Positions 36,378 to 44,395 of a stretch of DNA of 64,000 nt are shown piece after piece. Both the position numbers and the translations under genes were made by a program. Positions within the stretch are counted from its first letter, which is position 1. Each line of letters starts with the position of its first letter. The notes below the pieces were generated by a model, which did not search any database, was not told the origin of the DNA, and saw nothing but the letters and a program-made list of their open reading frames with translations. The DNA is from Pseudomonas hygromyciniae (GTDB lineage Bacteria; Pseudomonadota; Gammaproteobacteria; Pseudomonadales; Pseudomonadaceae), in contig NZ_CP070506.1 of NCBI RefSeq assembly GCF_016925675.1, forward strand, positions 184,501 to 248,500. The letters are read 5' to 3'.

Positions 36378-37972
36378 GCGTGTCTCCAGCGCGTGGCGCG
36401 GGTTTCGATGCGTTGGCCGATAAGGTTGAGTGCCGCGCCGGTGAGACCGACCAGCAGCATGCCGCTCATGATCAGGTCCATGCGCAGCAGCTGCTGGGCG
36501 CCGATCATCAGGCTGCCGATGCCGCCATTGGACGGCATGAAGTATTCGGCGCCGATGGTGCCCAGCCAGGCGTAGATCAGGCTCAGGCGCAGCCCGGCGA
36601 AAATCCCCGCCGCCGCCCCTGGCAACACCAGGCGACGCAGGCGCAAGGCCAGGCTCAGGCGCAGCACCTGGGCGGCTTCATTGAGCTGCGGCGAGAGGTT
36701 CAGCACGCTGCGTTGAGTGGCGATGAACAGCGGGAAAAACGCGGCCAGGGCGATAAACACTGACTTGGCCAACTCCCCCAGGCCGAACCAGGCGGTGAGC
36801 AGCGGCACCCAGGCAAAGATCGCGATCTGGCGCAGGGCCGCCAGGGTCGGGCCGAGCACTCGCTCACTGCGGCGCGACAGGCCCAACAACAGACCAAGGG
36901 CAAAACCCAGCCCGCCGCCGAGGAGCAAACCGCTCAAGGTACGTCCCAGGCTTTTGCCCAGGGCACTGAGCAGGCTGCCATCGAATACGCCGCTGGCGGT
37001 GGTGTACAGCACGGTCCAAGGGCTGACCAGGATATTGGGATCGACCCAGCCCAGGGCCGTCGCTGACTGCCACAGCGCCAACAGGCTCAGGGGCAGCAAC
37101 CAGGGTTGCAGGCGTTGCCAGCCTTGGTAGCGCGGGCCACGGCGGATCTGCGCGGTCGCCGGATGGGGCCAATGCACCCATTTGCGGTCCAGCCAGCCAA
37201 TGCCGCGATCCATCGCCACGCCCAGCACCCCGATCACCACGATGCACACAAACACGATATCGAGCATGAACAACTGCCGCGCCCAGACCATCAGGTAGCC
37301 GATGCCTTCGCTGGAGGCCAGCAACTCCACGGCCAGCAGTGAGGTCCAGCCGGCGGCCAAGGCCAGGCGTACCCCGGCCATGAACGCGGGCAGTGCGGCG
37401 GGCAGGATCAGCCGGCGGATCAACAGATGAGTGGGCAAGCGCAGCACCCGTGCGGCCTCGCGCAAACCGGGCTGGGCATCACGCACGCCGACCAGGGTGT
37501 GCAGGGTCACAGGCACCACAATCGCCTTGACCAGCACCACCAGCTTGAGGGTTTCGTCAATCCCGAAAAACACCATGAACAGCGGGATCCACGCCAGGGT
37601 CGGGACTTGCGACAGGGCACTGAAGGTCGGGAACACCAGGCGTTCGGCACGGGCACTGAAACCCAGCAGCGCGCCCAACAGCGCCCCGGCGCCGATGCCG
37701 GCTAACAGCCCCCAGAACAGCCGTTGCAAGCTGATCGCCAAGTGGCTCCACAACTCGCCGCCGGCCAGTTCCACGGCACTGCTCCAGACCAGCGCGGGCG
37801 CTGGCAGGATCTGCTCGCTCATCCAATGCTGACGGCTGGCCAGCCACCACAGGGCAAACAGCGTGAGTGGCAGCAGCCATGGCAGCAGACGTTCACTCAG
37901 GTTCGGCCAATGGGCCCGCTCGCCCTTCGGCGTAGCGGCCAGCGGCAGGCTCAGCAGTGAGATTCGGGCCAT
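36374..37972 (-). CDS. atsB: Double-length ABC permease for sulfate esters (AtsB)
   Basis: This protein has 532 residues, a tandem fusion of two SsuC/TauC-type permeases. Each half has its own EAA loop: 'LREAARVLRLPTHLLIRRLILPAALPAFMAG' and 'LNEAAQVLRLSLALRLRRLVLPGAAAGIFAG'. About ten to twelve TM helices are predicted, with a basic linker near residue 275 ('HPATAQIRRGPRYQGW'). The fusion gives a complete channel in one chain, as recalled for AtsB. It is divergent from atsR across a 287-bp AT-rich gap. Confidence 0.93.
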   Translation of the reverse strand: MARISLLSLPLAATPKGERAHWPNLSERLLPWLLPLTLFALWWLASRQHWMSEQILPAPALVWSSAVELAGGELWSHLAISLQRLFWGLLAGIGAGALLGALLGFSARAERLVFPTFSALSQVPTLAWIPLFMVFFGIDETLKLVVLVKAIVVPVTLHTLVGVRDAQPGLREAARVLRLPTHLLIRRLILPAALPAFMAGVRLALAAGWTSLLAVELLASSEGIGYLMVWARQLFMLDIVFVCIVVIGVLGVAMDRGIGWLDRKWVHWPHPATAQIRRGPRYQGWQRLQPWLLPLSLLALWQSATALGWVDPNILVSPWTVLYTTASGVFDGSLLSALGKSLGRTLSGLLLGGGLGFALGLLLGLSRRSERVLGPTLAALRQIAIFAWVPLLTAWFGLGELAKSVFIALAAFFPLFIATQRSVLNLSPQLNEAAQVLRLSLALRLRRLVLPGAAAGIFAGLRLSLIYAWLGTIGAEYFMPSNGGIGSLMIGAQQLLRMDLIMSGMLLVGLTGAALNLIGQRIETRATRWRHA

Positions 37973-38086
37973 GGAAGACCTCCGTGGTCGGTAAGTGCTT
38001 TATGTGATTTTGATCTTATAAATAAACAATCAAGATTATTTAGGGATAAGAAAAACCATTTAAAGCCTCTGCCCGACACGCATCCA

Positions 38087-38123
38087 ATGCATTTGGAGAA
38101 TATTTTCCATGCTGTTGATGCAT
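38087..38123. promoter_or_regulatory. Candidate operator in the atsB-atsR gap
   Basis: Two ATGCAT hexamers start at 38087 and 38118, 31 bp apart, in the 37973-38259 AT-rich divergent gap that holds no gene. The same hexamer at the same 31-bp interval occurs upstream of the TonB receptor (44235 and 44266). Confidence 0.35.
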
Positions 38124-38259
38124 AACCCTCTGGAACCGCCATCTGCAGCTGCATAGTCCAAAAAGCTATTAAATTGTGAATTTATAGTATTTAAAGTTTT
38201 GACCGCGTTGTGCGTACTTTCTGCTCCCCAGGCCACCGTCGCCCACAGGAGCACACTCC

Positions 38260-39261
38260 ATGAAACTGCCCTTCAAACGCTTGATCACCCTGGTCGCCGG
38301 CACTGCGCTCGCCGGGTTGGTACATGCCGCCGACCTCAAGGAAATCCGTATTGCTGTGCCCGACCTGAGTGCTGGCACCCAGAACAGTGGAGGCGGCGTG
38401 ACGGACGTCCTGAGGAGCCAGCAGATCTTTGAAAAAGCCTTCGCCGACCAGGGCATCAAGATCCAGTGGAATTACTTCAAGGGCGCCGGCCCCGTGATCA
38501 ATGAAGCCTTCGCCAACGGCCAGGTAGACCTGGCGTACCTGGGCGATCTGGCGGCGATCATCGGCCGCTCCAATGGCCTCGACACCCGGTTGCTGAGCGC
38601 CACCGCGCGCGGGGTGAAACAGTACCTGGGCGTGGTGCCGGGCTCGGGGATCAAAACCTTGCAGGACCTGAAGGGCAAGCGCGTGGCGGTGTTTCGCGGC
38701 ACGGCTACCCAACTGTCCCTCAACGGCGCCCTGGCCAGCCAGGGCTTGAGTGAAAAGGACCTGAAAATCATCAACCTGGACTTCAACGCCGCCGTGGCCG
38801 CCCTGGCCGCCAAGCAGATCGATGCCACCTGGGGCGGGTCGAACCTGAGCTCACTGCAGGCCAAGGGCCTGGCCGAAATCCCCCTGACCACCAAGGACCT
38901 GGGTGGCGCAGGCAGCGTGCAGGCGGTGCTGGTGGGCAGTGGCAAGTTTGTCGACGCCCATCCCGAGGTGGTGGCCAAGCTGCTCAAGGCCCAGCAGCAG
39001 GCGGTGCAGTGGTTGACCGATGACAACAACAAGCAGGCGTATATCGAGCTGGTGTCGGGGCTGGCGAGTTATCCGCCGGTGATTCTGACCAATGATTTGA
39101 AGGACCAGAAACTCAGCGAGATTTTCCCATCGACCCTGGATCCGGTGTTCCTGGGCAAGCTGCAGGATGCGGTGGACCTGGCGTCGAAGGAGCGGCTGAT
39201 TCGCAAGCCGTTCCAGGTCAGTGATTGGGTGGTGCCGGGGTTGGCGGCGGCTGGGATCTGA
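38260..39261 (+). CDS. atsR: Periplasmic sulfate-ester/sulfonate-binding protein (AtsR)
   Basis: This protein has 333 residues. Its signal peptide, MKLPFKRLITLVAGTALAGL to about Ala24, is followed by the SsuA/TauA-type bilobed fold: 'IRIAVPDLSAGTQNSGGGVTD', 'ANGQVDLAYLGDLAAIIGRSNG', 'GKRVAVFRGTATQLSLNGAL' and 'QIDATWGGSNLSSLQAKGLAEIPLTT'. It delivers ester sulfates or sulfonates to AtsBC. It is transcribed divergently from atsBCA, so co-regulation from the shared gap is likely. Confidence 0.9.
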   Translation: MKLPFKRLITLVAGTALAGLVHAADLKEIRIAVPDLSAGTQNSGGGVTDVLRSQQIFEKAFADQGIKIQWNYFKGAGPVINEAFANGQVDLAYLGDLAAIIGRSNGLDTRLLSATARGVKQYLGVVPGSGIKTLQDLKGKRVAVFRGTATQLSLNGALASQGLSEKDLKIINLDFNAAVAALAAKQIDATWGGSNLSSLQAKGLAEIPLTTKDLGGAGSVQAVLVGSGKFVDAHPEVVAKLLKAQQQAVQWLTDDNNKQAYIELVSGLASYPPVILTNDLKDQKLSEIFPSTLDPVFLGKLQDAVDLASKERLIRKPFQVSDWVVPGLAAAGI

Positions 39262-39285
39262 AATCTGCAGTGCATGAACGGGCCT

Positions 39286-39351
39286 CATCGCAGGCAAGCC
39301 AGCTCCCACATTGGAATGCGGTCAAATGTGGGAGCTGGCTTGCCTGCGATG
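39286..39351. repeat. REP hairpin after atsR
   Basis: The perfect arms 'catcgcaggcaagccagctc' and its reverse complement sit around an ~14-base loop, between convergent atsR and the LysR gene. Confidence 0.85.
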
Positions 39352-39358
39352 GCGCCCT

Positions 39359-40279
39359 TCAGACCGCCACATCCACTTCCTGGCGATCCACCGCCACCAA
39401 CATCTCGATCATCGCCTTGGCCGCCGGCGACAAGCGCGAGCCGGTGCGGCTGACTATCCCGCAGCGCGCACTCATGGTCTCCATGTTCTGCGGCAGGTTG
39501 CGCCAGTGCAGCAGCACCAGCGCGCCGCGGGCGAGGTCCTCGGCAAAGGCTTCCTCGGTGCCCACGCCAATGGCGTTGGACTGCAACACGATTTTTACCA
39601 GCGCCGCAAAGTGCTCGGTCTGGATGCTCGGTGAAAAGTCCATGCGCCCGCTGAGGTTTGCCAGCAGTTTGCGAATGCCCTGGGAGATCAGCGGCGACGC
39701 CAGCGGGTAGTCGAACATGTCGTTGGTCGAGAGGCTGTCCTTGGCCAGCAACGGGTGCCCCGGCCGGCAGAAAAACACCCCACGCTTGGGCGTCAGCGCC
39801 TGGGTCTGGAAGTTCGGGTCGGCTTCGAACTGGCGGATGTCGGCGATAAAGAATTCGATCTCTTCCCGGCTCAGGCTGCGGCTCAGGGTTTCCCAGTTAT
39901 CCACCTGGAACCGCGTGCGGATTTTCGGGTGCGCGTTGACGAAACGCGCCACCGCATCCGGCACCAGTTTCACGGCGGGCGCCGGGCCGCAACCGAAGCG
40001 CAGTTCGCCGGCGTCGAGCTTGGTCATGCGCGTCACTTCACTGCTCAGCAGCGCGGCGCCATGCACCAGGCTCAGGGCATGTTGCAGCACCACCTGACCT
40101 TCCGGCGTGGGGCGCAAATCCTTGTGGCCACGGTCCACCAGCACGCAGCCGAACTCCTGTTCCAGGCCCTGGATGCTACGGCTGAACGCCGGCTGGGTGA
40201 TGCCCATGGCGTCGGCCGCACGCACAAAACTGCGGTGTTCGTTAAGGGCGATGAAGTAGCGCAGTTGGCGAAGATCCAT
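39359..40279 (-). CDS. LysR-family regulator, SftR-like candidate A
   Basis: This protein has 306 residues. HTH: 'MDLRQLRYFIALNEHRSFVRAADAMGITQPAFSRSIQGLEQEFG' (in pieces). The effector domain begins near residue 90 ('LRFGCGPAPAVKLVP'). GGGAAAG precedes the ATG at 40279. It shares long collinear blocks with the LysR at 43296-44240 ('ELRFGCGPAPA', 'FFIADIR.FEA/FFVADTR.FEA', 'LANLSGR.D/IVDLSGR.D'). It is divergent from atsK, and SftR of P. putida S-313 is the obvious model for sulfate-ester control. Confidence 0.88.
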   Translation of the reverse strand: MDLRQLRYFIALNEHRSFVRAADAMGITQPAFSRSIQGLEQEFGCVLVDRGHKDLRPTPEGQVVLQHALSLVHGAALLSSEVTRMTKLDAGELRFGCGPAPAVKLVPDAVARFVNAHPKIRTRFQVDNWETLSRSLSREEIEFFIADIRQFEADPNFQTQALTPKRGVFFCRPGHPLLAKDSLSTNDMFDYPLASPLISQGIRKLLANLSGRMDFSPSIQTEHFAALVKIVLQSNAIGVGTEEAFAEDLARGALVLLHWRNLPQNMETMSARCGIVSRTGSRLSPAAKAMIEMLVAVDRQEVDVAV

Positions 40280-40302
40280 ATGCTTTCCCGGCATTTTAAA
40301 AA

Positions 40303-40393
40303 TAGGTCGAAGGCATTTGCGACCAGGGGAGCTGAGGTTTTAAATGCAAGCTCTTATTCCGTCAACGAAGCATTCGTTCATTTGCTAGACCTA
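40303..40393. promoter_or_regulatory. Candidate LysR operator region between LysR-A and atsK
   Basis: TAGGTCGA at 40303-40310 and inverted GACCTA at 40388-40393 lie in the 181-bp divergent gap. TAGGTCGA recurs exactly at 44283-44290 in front of LysR-B and the TonB receptor. Confidence 0.35.
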
Positions 40394-40460
40394 AATTGCA
40401 TATGAATAGAGCGTTGGCGCCGCTTCACCCCACCGTAAGCAGACACATGAGGGTCATCCA

Positions 40461-41366
40461 ATGAGCAATGCCGCACACGCTGTTCAACCCGTCGCCCTGG
40501 CGCTGGATATTCACCCGGTCGCTGGGCGTATCGGTGCCGAGATCCGGGGCATCAAACTGTCCGGCGACCTCGACGCCGCCACCCTCGAAGCCATCCAGCA
40601 AGCGCTGGTGCAGTACAAGGTGATCTTCTTTCGCGAGCAGGCGCACCTCGATGACCAGAGCCAGGAAGCGTTCGCCCATCTGCTCGGCGAGCCGATTGCC
40701 CACCCCACGGTACCGGTGCGCGATGGCACGCGTTTTTTGATGGAGCTGGACGGCGGGCGTGGTCAGCGCGCCAACTCCTGGCACACCGACGTGACTTTCG
40801 TCGATGCGTACCCCAAGGCTTCGATCCTGCGTTCGGTGCTGGCGCCGGCATCGGGTGGCGACACGGTCTGGGCCAACACCGCCAGCGCCTACAACGACTT
40901 GACCTCCGAAGTGCGGGCCCTGGCCGACACCCTGTGGGCGGTGCACAGCAACGAATACGACTACGCCGCGCGCAAGCCGGATGTGGCGCCGGAAAAGCTT
41001 GAGGAGTACCGCAAGATCTTCACCTCGACGGTGTACGAGACCGAGCATCCGGTGGTGCGTGTGCACCCGGTCAGTGGCGAGAAGACCCTGCTGCTGGGGC
41101 ATTTCGTCAAACGCTTGAAGGGTTACTCGCAGGCCGATTCCGCACACCTGTTCAACCTGCTGCAAAGCCACGTCACCCGCCTGGAAAACACCGTGCGCTG
41201 GCGCTGGAGCACTGGCGATGTGGCGATCTGGGACAACCGCGCCACCCAGCATTACGCGGTGGATGACTACGGCACTCAGGAGCGCATCGTGCGCCGCGTG
41301 ACCCTCAAGGGTGACGTGCCGGTGAGCGTGCTGGGGCAGAGGAGTGTGACGACCAAAGGCGCGTAA
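40461..41366 (+). CDS. atsK: Fe(II)/2-oxoglutarate-dependent alkylsulfatase AtsK
   Basis: This protein has 301 residues of the TauD family. It oxidatively cleaves alkyl sulfate esters to aldehyde and sulfate with Fe(II), 2-oxoglutarate and O2. The facial triad is His108 and Asp110 ('NSWHTDVTF') with His264 ('ATQHYAVDD'); Arg275 and Arg279 ('QERIVRRV') would hold 2-oxoglutarate. These numbers match those I recall for P. putida S-313 AtsK, which supports AtsK over TauD. GAGGG lies upstream of the ATG at 40461. It is divergent from a LysR gene. Confidence 0.93.
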   Translation: MSNAAHAVQPVALALDIHPVAGRIGAEIRGIKLSGDLDAATLEAIQQALVQYKVIFFREQAHLDDQSQEAFAHLLGEPIAHPTVPVRDGTRFLMELDGGRGQRANSWHTDVTFVDAYPKASILRSVLAPASGGDTVWANTASAYNDLTSEVRALADTLWAVHSNEYDYAARKPDVAPEKLEEYRKIFTSTVYETEHPVVRVHPVSGEKTLLLGHFVKRLKGYSQADSAHLFNLLQSHVTRLENTVRWRWSTGDVAIWDNRATQHYAVDDYGTQERIVRRVTLKGDVPVSVLGQRSVTTKGA

Positions 41367-41382
41367 CCCACCGCAGATCAAA

Positions 41383-41472
41383 TGTGGGAGCGGGCTTGCT
41401 CGCGAAAGCGGCGGATCAGCCAACACAGTTGTTCACTGACATACCGCTTTCGCGAGCAAGCCCGCTCCCACA
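41383..41472. repeat. REPIN, 90-bp 'gtgggag' class
   Basis: The 'tgtgggagcgggcttgctcg' arms lie between convergent atsK and the PMH-like hydrolase gene. The inner dyad is 'gaaagcgg/ccgctttc'. Confidence 0.88.
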
Positions 41473-41503
41473 CTAGCCCGCGTCCCACAGGGGATTTGGG
41501 TGT

Positions 41504-43108
41504 TTACCAAACCCCGATCTGCACCAACTTCTCTGCCTCTGGCTCACCATAGCGAAACCGCTGGCCACGCAGATCAATCTCTCCGTGGCTGATGGTGGTG
41601 CGCCGTTTCAAACCCCGCAGCCATTCGAACAGATAACCCTGATGCACTTCGCGCACCTGGGCGTACGCCGGGTCTGCGCCCAAGTCGTGCAGTTCCTGCG
41701 GGTCGTTTTCCAGGTCGAAGAGTTGCGCGCGAAAGCCGTCATAGGCCAGGTATTTCCAGCGTTCGCTGCGCACCATGGTCATGCGGCAGCGATCGATCGG
41801 CTGCGCCAGGCGCTCGCGGGCCGGGGCCTGGAACGCGTAGTCGTATTCGGCGATGGCGTAGCGGCGCCAATCCGTTTCTACCCCATGCAGCAGGGGGATC
41901 AATGAGCGGCCTTCCAGACGATGCTCGGCGCTCGGCAAGCCCAGGGCCTCAAGGAAGGTGGGCAGGGCGTCGATGGTTTCCACCAGGCGTGCGTCCACCG
42001 TGCCACGGCTGATATCGGCGGCGCTACGCGGGTCGCGGACAATCAGCGGCACACCCACTGCCGGCTCCAGCAAAAACTCCTTTTCGCCCAGTTGGTGGTC
42101 GCCGAGGAAGTCGCCATGGTCGCTGGTGAACACAATCAGCGTGTCATCCCAGCGACCTGTGCTTTGCAGCACATCGAACAGCCGGCCGAGTTGATCGTCC
42201 ACCTGCTTGATCAGGCCCATATAGGTTGGAATCACCCGCAGCCGCACCTCATCACGGGAAAAATTCAGGCTCTCCTGGTGTTGGCGGAAGGCTTGGTACA
42301 CCGGGTGATCGCTGGCTTGCCCAGGCGTGGCGCGAATCGGTGCCTGCACCTGATCGACGCCATACAGCGCGTGATACGGCGCGGGCGCGATATACGGCCA
42401 GTGCGGCTTGATGTACGACAGGTGCAGGCACCAGGGTTGCTCGCCTTGTTCGTGGATAAAGTCGATGGCGCGGTCGGTGGTGTAGACCGTTTCCGAATGC
42501 GCCTCGTCCACCCGCGCCGGCAAGTGGGCGTTGCGCATGTGCCAACCGCTCAGCACCTCCCCGGCATCGCCGGCGGCGGCGTTGGCCCACTCATGCCAAG
42601 GGTTGGTGCCGGCATAACCTTGCGCGCGCAGGTAGTGGGTGTAGGGCGCGGACTCGCGCTTGTCTGCGAACAACGGGCTGTCGGGGAAGATGCCGTCATG
42701 GCGAAAATACGCTTCGAAACCGACCTCATTGAGGCGCTGCGCCTGCGCGCTGTCGGGGTCGATATCCAGGCGTTGCAGGGCATCGAGATTGGGCGTGGCG
42801 TGGGTCTTGCCCACCAGCGCGGTGCGGATGCCATGGGGGCGCAGATAGTCGCCGATGGTCAGCTCTTCGAGGGGCAGCGGCACCGCGTTCCAGGCCACCT
42901 GATGGCTGCTGACATAGCGCCCGGTATAGGCCGACATGCGCGACGGCCCGCAGATCGTGCCCTGGGTGTAGGCGCGGCTGAAACGCACGCCAGCGGCGGC
43001 CAGGCGGTCGATGTTGGGGGTGTGCAGATGGGCGTGGCCGTAGCAGGAGAGGTAATCGCGACGCAGTTGGTCGCACATGATGTAGAGCACGTTGCGTACG
43101 TGGGGCAT
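41504..43108 (-). CDS. Sulfatase-superfamily hydrolase resembling phosphonate monoester hydrolases
   Basis: This protein has 534 residues (ATG at 43108; the frame is open to 43204 without a clear ribosome site for either). The formylglycine motif is CGPSR with Cys53 in 'GTICGPSRMSAYTGRY'. Metal ligands: 'YIMCDQLRRDYLSC' and 'VFTSDHGDFLGDHQLGEK'. 'YIKPHWPYIAPAPYHALY', 'PAPIRATP'-like 'QAPIRATPG' and 'TYMGLIKQVDDQLGRLFDVL' recall Rhizobium/Burkholderia phosphonate monoester hydrolases more than AtsA. Those enzymes are promiscuous for phosphate, phosphonate and sulfate esters. Its setting beside atsK and a TonB receptor argues for an organosulfur substrate. No signal peptide. Confidence 0.83.
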   Translation of the reverse strand: MPHVRNVLYIMCDQLRRDYLSCYGHAHLHTPNIDRLAAAGVRFSRAYTQGTICGPSRMSAYTGRYVSSHQVAWNAVPLPLEELTIGDYLRPHGIRTALVGKTHATPNLDALQRLDIDPDSAQAQRLNEVGFEAYFRHDGIFPDSPLFADKRESAPYTHYLRAQGYAGTNPWHEWANAAAGDAGEVLSGWHMRNAHLPARVDEAHSETVYTTDRAIDFIHEQGEQPWCLHLSYIKPHWPYIAPAPYHALYGVDQVQAPIRATPGQASDHPVYQAFRQHQESLNFSRDEVRLRVIPTYMGLIKQVDDQLGRLFDVLQSTGRWDDTLIVFTSDHGDFLGDHQLGEKEFLLEPAVGVPLIVRDPRSAADISRGTVDARLVETIDALPTFLEALGLPSAEHRLEGRSLIPLLHGVETDWRRYAIAEYDYAFQAPARERLAQPIDRCRMTMVRSERWKYLAYDGFRAQLFDLENDPQELHDLGADPAYAQVREVHQGYLFEWLRGLKRRTTISHGEIDLRGQRFRYGEPEAEKLVQIGVW

Positions 43109-43215
43109 GGGGGTCACCGGATGAGGGGCAGGTGAGGGTTTTCGCCGGTTGGAGGGGATTGAGGCAAGTGCATTTGGGGAATGGGGTTTATGCAGTGAGT
43201 GCATGGGGGGCGACT

Positions 43216-43289
43216 GGCGCCATCGCGAGCAAGCTCGCTCCTACAGGTTGATCGCATTCCATTGTGGGAGCTGGCTTGCCTGCGATAGC
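43216..43289. repeat. Mixed REP pair
   Basis: An inverted 'gtaggag'-type half ('atcgcgagcaagctcgctcc') faces a 'gtgggag'-type half ('tgtgggagctggcttgcctg'), so two REP classes are joined at one site. Confidence 0.7.
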
Positions 43290-43295
43290 GGTGGC

Positions 43296-44240
43296 TCAGA
43301 CCGCAAAATTCTCCAGCGAACACACCTCGTCATCCTGCTCGTCCACCTGCTTGATCTGCTCGATCATCGCCTCGGCCAACGGTGACAGCCGATACCCCGC
43401 CGGGCTGACGATGCCATAGCGGGTGTAGCGCTCCTCCAGGTCCTCGGCCAACCCCTCGATCGTCAACCGCACAAGCTCGCCCCGGGTCAGGTGCAGCGCA
43501 TCGCTGTTGGCGCTGACGATACCGATGGCGTCGGAACGCAGCACCACCCCCAGCAGGCTGTAGCCGTTCTCGCACTCGACATTGGGTGTGTAGTCGGGCC
43601 GGCCGCTGAGGTCGACGATGACCTTGCGCAAATTCGGCGGGCGGATGGTCACGGCCAGGGGATAACTCATCAGCTCGGCGGCGCTGACCCTTTCGCGCTG
43701 GGCCAACGGGTGCCCATTGCGGCAGCAGAAATGCCATTTGCGCGGGCGCAGGCGGTGGGTGTGGTAGTCGGGGTTGGCTTCGAAGTGGCGGGTGTCGGCG
43801 ACAAAAAACTCGAACTCTTCACTGAGCAGGCGCTTGCCCAGGCTTTGCCAATCATCCACTTGGAACTGCACGCGTGCCTTGGGGTAGCGCCCGATAAAGC
43901 TGCCGATGGCACGCGGGATCAACCCGGCTGCCGGGGCCGGGCCGCAACCAAAGCGCAGTTCGCCGGCCTCCAGGCCGTTGAACTGGCTGATCTCGTTGGC
44001 CAACTGCTGCGCGCCACTGACCAGGCGCCGTGCATGTTCCAGCAGCACCTGGCCTTGTTTGGTCGGGGCCAGGTCCTTGCGCCCGCGATCCACCAGTTGG
44101 CAACCGGCACTGTGTTCCAGGGCCTGGATGCTGCGGCTGAAGGCCGATTGCGAGAGGTTCACCGTGGTCGCGGCCGCGACAAAACTGCGCTGTTCGGTGA
44201 GGGCGATGAAGTGACGGAGCTGGCGCAGGTCGATATGCAT
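43296..44240 (-). CDS. LysR-family regulator, SftR-like candidate B
   Basis: This protein has 314 residues. HTH: 'MHIDLRQLRHFIALTEQRSF' with 'NLSQSAFSRSIQALEHSAG'. The effector domain starts near 'LRFGCGPAPAAGLIPRAIGSF'. It is a clear paralogue of the LysR at 39359-40279, collinear to the C-terminus ('RLSPLAEAMIEQIKQVDEQ'). It is divergent from the TonB receptor, and its own ATG lies inside an ATGCAT hexamer. It probably controls the receptor and the PMH-like hydrolase in response to sulfate or an ester. Confidence 0.88.
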   Translation of the reverse strand: MHIDLRQLRHFIALTEQRSFVAAATTVNLSQSAFSRSIQALEHSAGCQLVDRGRKDLAPTKQGQVLLEHARRLVSGAQQLANEISQFNGLEAGELRFGCGPAPAAGLIPRAIGSFIGRYPKARVQFQVDDWQSLGKRLLSEEFEFFVADTRHFEANPDYHTHRLRPRKWHFCCRNGHPLAQRERVSAAELMSYPLAVTIRPPNLRKVIVDLSGRPDYTPNVECENGYSLLGVVLRSDAIGIVSANSDALHLTRGELVRLTIEGLAEDLEERYTRYGIVSPAGYRLSPLAEAMIEQIKQVDEQDDEVCSLENFAV

Positions 44241-44265
44241 TTTTCACATTAAAAATATCGGGGAA

Positions 44266-44290
44266 ATGCATTGGCTATGCATTAGGTCGA
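44266..44290. promoter_or_regulatory. Candidate SftR-type operator
   Basis: ATGCAT occurs twice 11 bp apart (44266 and 44277), about one helical turn, and runs into TAGGTCGA (44283-44290). The site lies in the 155-bp gap between LysR-B and the TonB receptor. Confidence 0.4.
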
Positions 44291-44395
44291 CTCCTTATAA
44301 AGGCTATCTCTTATGCAGTAAATGTTTGTAAAAACATAAATAAATAACTTTATGGAATATGTGGCAGTGCATATTCCGCACGACCGGAGCCGCTT

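Noticed and set aside
40461..41366. Taurine dioxygenase TauD
   Set aside because: Same family, but length, residue numbering (His108, Asp110, His264, Arg275, Arg279) and the ats context fit AtsK better.
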